Below, piece after piece: positions 58,890 through 64,000 of a stretch of DNA of 64,000 bases; positions within the stretch are counted from its first letter, which is position 1, and every line of letters starts with the position of its first letter. The DNA lies in contig JAXDNY010000060.1 of assembly GCA_034669145.1 (NCBI GenBank), positions 1 through 64,000 on the forward strand, written 5' to 3'. The notes beneath the pieces were generated by a model that was not told where the DNA came from, searched no databases, and worked only from the letters and a program-made list of their open reading frames with translations. The stretch is from PALSA-894 sp034669145 (lineage in GTDB: Bacteria; Pseudomonadota; Alphaproteobacteria; Rhizobiales; Xanthobacteraceae). The position numbers and the translations under genes were made by a program.

Positions 58890-60629
58890 ATGCACGACAT
58901 CGTCATTCGCGGCGGCAGCGTCATCGACGGGAGCGGCGCGCCCGCCTTCACCGGCGACATCGCGATATCCGGCGGCCGGATCGCCGCGGTCGGCGGCAAG
59001 CAAGGGCCGGCGCGGCGCGAGATAGACGCCGATGGGCTCCTGGTCACGCCCGGCTGGGTCGACGTGCACACCCACTACGATGGGCAGGCGATGTGGGACC
59101 CGCTGCTCGCGCCGTCGTGCTGGCATGGCGTCACCACGGTGATGTTCGGCAATTGCGGCGTCGGCTTCGCGCCGGTGAAGAAAGAGCATCACGGCGCGCT
59201 GATGGACCTGATGGAGGGCGTCGAGGAAATCCCCAATCCGGTGCTCGCCGCAGGGCTGAACTGGGAGTGGGAAACCTTCCCGCAATACATGAACGAGCTC
59301 GATCGGCGCGAACGCGCAATCGACATCGGCGCGCAGATCGCGCACCTGCCGCTGCGCGTCTACGTGATGGGCGACCGCGCGATCCGGCGCGAGCCCGCGA
59401 CCCCCGATGACATTGCGAAGATGCGCGACCTCACCGTCGAGGCGCTGCAATGCGGCGCGTTCGGCTTCACCACCTCGCGCACCGACTCGCACAAGACGCC
59501 GGACGGCGATCTGGTCCCGTCGCGCGACGCCGACGATCATGAGTTGCTCGGCATCGGTTCGGCAATGAGCGTCACCGGCACCGGCGCATTCGGGATGAAT
59601 AGCGATTTCGACGACGAGGAATTCGAGCTGCGCTGGATGCGAAAGCTCGCCAAGGAAACCGGCCGGCCGATCTGGTTCCTGCTCACCGACCGCTATTCCG
59701 ATCCGCAGCGCTGGCGCCGCCTGATGAAGGCGGTGCACGAGGCGCGCGCGCAAGGGCTCTCGCTCACCGCGCAGACGGCCGGCCGCCCGATCGGCGTGAT
59801 GATGGGCATCGGGACGGCGCTCAACCCGTTCACCGTGCGTCCGACCTACAAGGCGCTCGAAAGCCTGCCCATCGAAGAGCAGCGCCGCCGCCTGCGCGAT
59901 CCCGAGATGCGGCGGAAGATCCTCTCCGAGGAGCCCTCGGACGCTGAGGTCGCCAAGCTCGCGCAATTCCGTCAGGTCGTCGCCAAGCGCTTCGACAAGT
60001 TCTTTGTCATGGGCAACCCGCCGGACTATGAGCCGGGTCCCGAGAAGAGCGTCGCGGCGATCGCGCAGCGCGAAGGGCGCACGCCGGAGGAAGTCGCCTA
60101 CGACTACATCCTCGAGGACGGGCAATTTCTCTACTTCCCGGTGGTGCACTACGTCACCGGTGACCACGAGCCGATCCGCGAGATGCTCAACGATCCCGGT
60201 GTGCTGCTCGGCCTCTCGGATGGGGGCGCGCATTGCACCTCGATCATCGATGCGGGCATGCCGAGCTACATGCTCACCCACTGGGGCCGCGACCGCACCC
60301 GCGGTCCGAAGCTGCCGCTGGAAATGCTGGTGAAGCGCCAGACCAGCGAGACCGCGAATTTCTTCGGGCTGACCGATCGCGGGCGCCTTGCGCCCGGGCT
60401 GCGCGCCGACGTGAACGTGATCGACTTTCACGGCATGCGGATGCAGAAACCCGAGCTGATCCACGACATGCCGGCGAACGGCCGGCGCTTCGTGCAGCGC
60501 GTGACCGGCTACGAGGCCACGCTGGTCGCGGGCCAGCCGATTTTCGAGCGCGGCGAGCATACCGGCGCGCTGCCCGGCAAGCTGGTGCGAGCGGGGCATG
60601 ACACACGGAGCCTGCAAGCGGCAGAGTAA
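58890..60629 (+). CDS. D-aminoacylase/N-acyl-D-amino-acid amidohydrolase-like protein
   Basis: CGGAGG six bases upstream fixes the ATG at 58890. The 579-residue enzyme starts HDIVIRGGSVIDGSGAPAFTGDIAI and has the metal-binding VDVHTHYDGQ (HxH), a family-typical GNCGVGFAPV stretch, GFTTSRTDSHKTPDG, and DGGAHCTSIIDAGM for the remaining ligands. It belongs to the amidohydrolase 3 group that removes acyl groups from D-amino acids or related amides. It stands alone between an unknown membrane protein and meaB. Confidence 0.85.
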   Translation: MHDIVIRGGSVIDGSGAPAFTGDIAISGGRIAAVGGKQGPARREIDADGLLVTPGWVDVHTHYDGQAMWDPLLAPSCWHGVTTVMFGNCGVGFAPVKKEHHGALMDLMEGVEEIPNPVLAAGLNWEWETFPQYMNELDRRERAIDIGAQIAHLPLRVYVMGDRAIRREPATPDDIAKMRDLTVEALQCGAFGFTTSRTDSHKTPDGDLVPSRDADDHELLGIGSAMSVTGTGAFGMNSDFDDEEFELRWMRKLAKETGRPIWFLLTDRYSDPQRWRRLMKAVHEARAQGLSLTAQTAGRPIGVMMGIGTALNPFTVRPTYKALESLPIEEQRRRLRDPEMRRKILSEEPSDAEVAKLAQFRQVVAKRFDKFFVMGNPPDYEPGPEKSVAAIAQREGRTPEEVAYDYILEDGQFLYFPVVHYVTGDHEPIREMLNDPGVLLGLSDGGAHCTSIIDAGMPSYMLTHWGRDRTRGPKLPLEMLVKRQTSETANFFGLTDRGRLAPGLRADVNVIDFHGMRMQKPELIHDMPANGRRFVQRVTGYEATLVAGQPIFERGEHTGALPGKLVRAGHDTRSLQAAE

Positions 60630-60673
60630 CGACGCGCGTTGATCGCAACGGCTTTTCCTGCTTGATTGCGGCG

Positions 60674-61663
60674 ATGTCCGCCGCTGCGACTCACGACGTA
60701 TCGACCCTCGCCCGCAAACTACGCGGCGGCGACCGCGCGACGCTCGCGCGCGCCATCACGCTGGTGGAGAGCAAGCGCGCCGACCATCAGCAGGCCGCGC
60801 ACCGCCTGGTGCAGGAACTGCTCGCCGAAACCGGGAAGGCGGTGCGCGTCGGCATCACCGGCTCTCCCGGCGTCGGCAAGTCGACCACGATCGACGCGCT
60901 CGGCACGTCGCTGACGGAGAAAGGGCACAAGGTCGCGGTGCTGGCGGTGGACCCGTCGTCCACCCGCACCGGCGGCTCGATCCTCGGCGACAAGACCCGC
61001 ATGGCGCGGCTCGCGGTCGACCCGAACGCCTTCATTCGCCCTTCGCCCGCCGCCGGCACACTCGGCGGCGTCGCCGCCAAGACACGCGAGACGATGCTGA
61101 TCTGCGAGGCCGCGGGCTTCGACGTGATTCTGGTCGAGACCGTCGGCATCGGACAATCGGAGACCGCGGTCGCCGACATGACGGACTTCTTCCTCGTGCT
61201 GATGCTGCCCGGCGCGGGCGACGAATTGCAGGGGATCAAGAAGGGCGTGGTCGAGCTCGCCGACATGATCGCCGTCAACAAGGCCGACGGCGACAATGTG
61301 AAGCGCGCCAGTGCGGCGGCGGGCGAATACCGCGCGGCGCTGCATATCCTCACCCCGCGCTCGCCCACCTGGGCGCCGCCGGTCGTGACCTATTCGGCGC
61401 TCACCGAAGACGGCATCGCACTACTATGGGACCAGGTGCTGGCGCATCGCCAGCAGCTTGCCGCCTCGGGCGAGTTCGCGGCGCGGCGGCGCGAGCAGCA
61501 GGTCAAATGGATGTGGGCGATGCTGGAAGACCGATTCCACTTGCGCCTGAAGACCGACGCCAAACTCAAGGCGCGCCTGCCGGCGATCGAGAAATCGGTG
61601 GCCGACGGAACGCTCGCGCCCGCGCTCGCGGTGGAAGAGATCGCGGCGGCGCTGGGTGTATAG
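60674..61663 (+). CDS. meaB: Methylmalonyl-CoA mutase-associated GTPase MeaB
   Basis: The ATG at 60674 is preferred over the TTG at 60662. The 329-residue G3E-family GTPase has Walker A GITGSPGVGKST (about 60-71), switch regions with RLAVDPNAFIRPSPAAGTLGGVAAKT, VDPSSTRTGGSILGDKTRM, VETVGIGQSE and NKAD for guanine recognition, and the C-terminal dimerisation arm. It protects and loads adenosylcobalamin in methylmalonyl-CoA mutase, whose genes lie at 44290-49100. The CDF gene starts two bases after its stop. Confidence 0.95.
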   Translation: MSAAATHDVSTLARKLRGGDRATLARAITLVESKRADHQQAAHRLVQELLAETGKAVRVGITGSPGVGKSTTIDALGTSLTEKGHKVAVLAVDPSSTRTGGSILGDKTRMARLAVDPNAFIRPSPAAGTLGGVAAKTRETMLICEAAGFDVILVETVGIGQSETAVADMTDFFLVLMLPGAGDELQGIKKGVVELADMIAVNKADGDNVKRASAAAGEYRAALHILTPRSPTWAPPVVTYSALTEDGIALLWDQVLAHRQQLAASGEFAARRREQQVKWMWAMLEDRFHLRLKTDAKLKARLPAIEKSVADGTLAPALAVEEIAAALGV

Positions 61664-61665
61664 CA

Positions 61666-62616
61666 ATGGCCGCTGGTTCCGGATCACGCAAAGTCATCTA
61701 CGCAGCACTCGCCGGCAATCTGCTGGTCGCGCTCACCAAGTTCGTGGCCGCGTGGTGGACCGGCAGTTCGGCGATGCTGAGCGAGGGTGTGCATTCGGTG
61801 GTCGACACATCGAACCAGATCCTGCTGCTGTACGGCATCCGGCGCTCCACCAAACCGCGCGATGAGGATCATCCGCTTGGCTATGGGCGCGAACTCTATT
61901 TCTGGAGCTTCATCGTCGCGGTGTTGATCTTCTCGCTCGGCGCGGGCGTGGCGTTCTTCGAAGGCGTCTCGCATATCCGGGCGCCGGTGCCGATCACCGA
62001 CCCGATTGTGAACTACGTCGTACTCGGCATCTCGTTCGTGTTCGAGGGCACGACGCTCATCATCGCGCTGAAGGAGTTCAACAAGACACGCGGTTCGCTC
62101 GGCTACATCGGGGCTGTCGAGGAGAGCAAGGACCCGCCGTCCTTCCTCGTGCTGTTCGAGGATTCGGCCGCGCTGGTCGGCATCGTGATCGCGTTTGCCG
62201 GCACGGCCGCCGCGCAGGTCTTCGCGATGCCGGTGCTCGATGGCGTAGCGTCGCTCGGGATCAGTCTGGTGCTCGCCGTCACGGCGACATTCCTCGCACG
62301 CGAGAGCAAGAGCCTGCTGATCGGCGAAGGCGCGCGGGCGCGCACGATGCGCTCGATCCGCCAGATCGCCGCCGAGCAGCCGGGCGTCGAGCGCGTGAAC
62401 GATCTCATCACCGTGCACCTCGCGCCGCAGCAGGTGGTCGCGGCGCTCAGCCTCGAATTCAAAGACGAGTTGACGACGCCGCAGATCGAGCAGGCGGTCG
62501 TGGCGATCGAAGGCCGCATCTGCTCGCAGAACCCGGAGGTGTACACGATCTTCATCAAGCCGCAGTCGAGCAGCACGCGTGACCGGCGAGCGCAACCCGC
62601 GGCGGCCCGCACATGA
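61666..62616 (+). CDS. Cation diffusion facilitator family transporter (SLC30A9-like)
   Basis: The 316-residue protein has six membrane helices with the first metal site in SEGVHSVVDTSNQ (HxxxD) and the second as LFEDSAALVG, where an E replaces the usual H, as in the SLC30A9-like branch. The C-terminal cytoplasmic domain ends GVERVNDLITVHLAPQQVVAALSLEF. It probably exports or moves Zn, Mn or Co. It is part of a tight group with meaB and pcp; its end overlaps the pcp start by ATGA. Confidence 0.92.
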   Translation: MAAGSGSRKVIYAALAGNLLVALTKFVAAWWTGSSAMLSEGVHSVVDTSNQILLLYGIRRSTKPRDEDHPLGYGRELYFWSFIVAVLIFSLGAGVAFFEGVSHIRAPVPITDPIVNYVVLGISFVFEGTTLIIALKEFNKTRGSLGYIGAVEESKDPPSFLVLFEDSAALVGIVIAFAGTAAAQVFAMPVLDGVASLGISLVLAVTATFLARESKSLLIGEGARARTMRSIRQIAAEQPGVERVNDLITVHLAPQQVVAALSLEFKDELTTPQIEQAVVAIEGRICSQNPEVYTIFIKPQSSSTRDRRAQPAAART

Positions 62617-63230
62617 CGACGGTGCTTATCACCGGCTTTGGACGTTTTCCCGGCGCGCCGTCCAATCCGAGCGGACCGCTTGCGCTGGCGCTCGCGAAGC
62701 GGCGGCGGCCCGCATTTGCGGATGTTCGCCGCGCGGCGCATGTCTTCGAGACGAGCTACGCGGCGGTCGACCGCGATCTGCCGAAGCTGATCGCGAAGCA
62801 CAAGCCCGACATCGTGCTGATGTTCGGGCTTGCGGCGCGCACGCCGTTCGTGCGCGTCGAGACCCGCGCGCGCAACGCAATGTCGATCCTGTTTCCCGAC
62901 GTGACGGGCTTCCGCCCGGCCGGCCGGGCGATTGCGCCCGACAAGCCCCCGCTGCGCGGCGCCGCGCCTTTTGCACGCCTGCTCGGGGCGGCGCGGGCGA
63001 CCGGAACACGCACCCGCATGTCGCGCGATGCCGGGCGGTATCTTTGCAACTACGTCTATTGGCGCACGCTCGAAGCGTCCCGATCCGGCACGCTGGCGCA
63101 GTTCATTCATATCCCGCCGGTCGCAAAACGGCCGCGGCCGCCGGGTGGAAAACGCCGCGCCTCGCACGCGGCGCTGGTGCGCACCGGAGAGGCCATTCTG
63201 CTCGCGCTGCTGGCCGCCCACCGCCGTTAA
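62613..63230 (+). CDS. pcp: Pyroglutamyl-peptidase I (C15 family)
   Basis: The start overlaps the CDF stop as ATGA. The 205-residue protein opens with TTVLITGFGRFPGAPSNPSGPLA and contains the catalytic cysteine and neighbours in SRDAGRYLCNYVYWR and the histidine in FIHIPPV, with an E in FVRVETRARN. It removes N-terminal pyroglutamate from peptides. The family is often slightly longer, so the C-terminus (RTGEAILLALLAAHRR) may be trimmed. Position beside a CDF transporter has no obvious reason. Confidence 0.88.
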   Translation: MTTVLITGFGRFPGAPSNPSGPLALALAKRRRPAFADVRRAAHVFETSYAAVDRDLPKLIAKHKPDIVLMFGLAARTPFVRVETRARNAMSILFPDVTGFRPAGRAIAPDKPPLRGAAPFARLLGAARATGTRTRMSRDAGRYLCNYVYWRTLEASRSGTLAQFIHIPPVAKRPRPPGGKRRASHAALVRTGEAILLALLAAHRR

Positions 63231-63310
63231 CCTGAATGCGCTGTGCCGCGACGGCACAGCCGCGGCGGCGCGTTTCTTGAACCTGCGATCCCTCACATCG
63301 AGGGATCGCC

Positions 63311-64000
63311 ATGGCCATCGACCGCCGCCATTTCATCGGAGCCACCGCCGCAACCGGCGCGTTCACCGTGACCGAAGCCGCCGCCACCACGCCGCCCACA
63401 ACCGGAACCGTCCCGGTGTCGGGGCTTGGCGTTGAAGCCATTCATCTTGGCGTTCGCTTCAACGGCACCGAAGACCAGACCGAGGCGTTGCAACGCGCGA
63501 TCGACCGCACCGCCGGCGCCCGCCTGCCACTCATTCTGGCCCCCGGCGTCTATCGCGCACGCGGCCTTGTGCTCCCGACGGGTGCACGGCTGACCGGCGT
63601 GCCGGGTGCGACGCGCATCGTCGCAACCGACAATGCGCCGATCATCGTCGCGCGCGGCACCGACTACATTCTACTCTCCGGAATCATCTTCGACGGTAGC
63701 GGCAAGACGCTTCCCGAGAAGAGCGGCCTGATCCAGATCGCGGCCGGCCGCGGCATCGCGATCCGCGATTGCGAAGTGCTCGGCTCGGGCCGCAACGGCA
63801 TCGTGCTCGAAGGCATCGAGGGCGAAGTGACCACAACGACGGTCACCGGTGCGCTCGGCACGGCGATCCTTTCGCTCGATGCGCGCGGCCTCGTGATCGC
63901 GCGCAACACGATCCGCAACGCGGCGAACAACGGCATTCAGGTGTGGCGCTCGCAGGCGGGGGATGACGGCACGCAGGTGCTCGACAACCGCATCGAGGAC
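63311..64000 (+). CDS. TIGR03808 family Tat-exported parallel beta-helix protein (partial, runs off right edge)
   Basis: A Tat signal (MAIDRRHFIGATAATGAF) is followed by a region with LGVRFNGTEDQTEALQRAIDRT and LPLILAPGVYRARGLVLPTGARLTGVPGATRI, then repeats such as YILLSGIIFDGSGK and GIAIRDCEVLGSGRNGIVLEG typical of right-handed beta-helix proteins. This is the pattern of TIGR03808, described in Rhizobiales as a Tat-translocated repetitive protein. 230 codons are visible to the edge; the rest of the helix is missing. Function unknown, perhaps polysaccharide binding. Confidence 0.85.
   Translation, partial: MAIDRRHFIGATAATGAFTVTEAAATTPPTTGTVPVSGLGVEAIHLGVRFNGTEDQTEALQRAIDRTAGARLPLILAPGVYRARGLVLPTGARLTGVPGATRIVATDNAPIIVARGTDYILLSGIIFDGSGKTLPEKSGLIQIAAGRGIAIRDCEVLGSGRNGIVLEGIEGEVTTTTVTGALGTAILSLDARGLVIARNTIRNAANNGIQVWRSQAGDDGTQVLDNRIED

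Noticed and set aside
58692..60617. Minus-strand ORF of 641 codons opposite the amidohydrolase
   Set aside because: Shadow frame; no recognisable motif and the plus-strand enzyme has RBS and metal ligands.
1..64000. tRNA, rRNA, IS transposase or integrase genes
   Set aside because: Intergenic spaces were read for clover-leaf ends and transposase/integrase motifs; none was convincing, so no attachment site is claimed for the accessory region.

Overview
The window comes from a GC-rich alphaproteobacterium of the order Hyphomicrobiales (Rhizobiales), probably near Xanthobacteraceae/Bradyrhizobiaceae. This rests on the gene families present: a MucR zinc-finger regulator, DUF1491, DUF2336, DUF3297, DUF6456, a TIGR03808 protein, a DivJ-like histidine kinase, a gene-transfer-agent (GTA) head cluster, and several palindromic intergenic repeats of the kind common in these genomes. 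No rRNA, tRNA or CRISPR array was seen. All calls are from reading the sequence; no database search was run.

1-17.5 kb is the accessory part. A four-gene ABC-three-component (ABC-3C) type conflict operon (367-3589, + strand, visibly more A/T rich) ends against the major capsid gene of a GTA-like head module that occupies 3.6-12.9 kb on the minus strand. In transcription order the module reads TerS-like, TerL, [toxin B, HesB-like protein, CdiI-like immunity], portal/TerL chimera, [JAMM toxin A, NTF2-fold immunity], portal, two small proteins, prohead protease, [remnant of a third cassette], capsid. The toxin-like genes share an N-terminal region and a QPRxxAG...GG/SGxW hinge but have unrelated C-termini. 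The chimeric ORF is the novel joint expected from a tandem duplication of the segment running from the end of TerL to the start of the portal gene. No tail genes follow the capsid gene. A frameshifted Tat-signal gene, a small XRE regulator and a single-chain Type IIG restriction-modification enzyme follow.

17.5-34.2 kb is chromosomal core: cupin, YcgN-like Fe-S/Zn cluster protein, penicillin-binding protein 1A with a TTG start, a DUF1214/DUF1254 pair, DUF2336, DUF1491, a peptidoglycan-binding protein overlapping a DivJ-like kinase, DUF5330, SufE, a translationally coupled DnaA-domain-IV-like/DUF6456 pair, MucR with a good sigma-70-type promoter, and oligopeptidase B.

34.2-44.2 kb holds iron superoxide dismutase, DUF3297, an Eis-like acetyltransferase pseudogene, a branched-chain aminotransferase, a haloacid dehalogenase read through in frame into an enoyl-CoA hydratase, an M20 peptidase, a HerA-like ATPase, DUF4332, and folP-folK without folB between them.

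44.2-64 kb is centred on propionyl-CoA/methylmalonyl-CoA metabolism: mutA (preceded by a consensus-like sigma-54 site), a convergent FkbM methyltransferase, scpA/mutB, and, 11.5 kb further on, the chaperone GTPase meaB. Between these lie a Uma2 nuclease-like protein, a lipoprotein, a large SGNH hydrolase, an HWE-type histidine kinase, a complete tripartite tricarboxylate transporter (tctCBA), an unrecognised coiled-coil membrane protein and a D-aminoacylase-like amidohydrolase. A CDF cation transporter, pyroglutamyl peptidase and a truncated TIGR03808 protein close the window.
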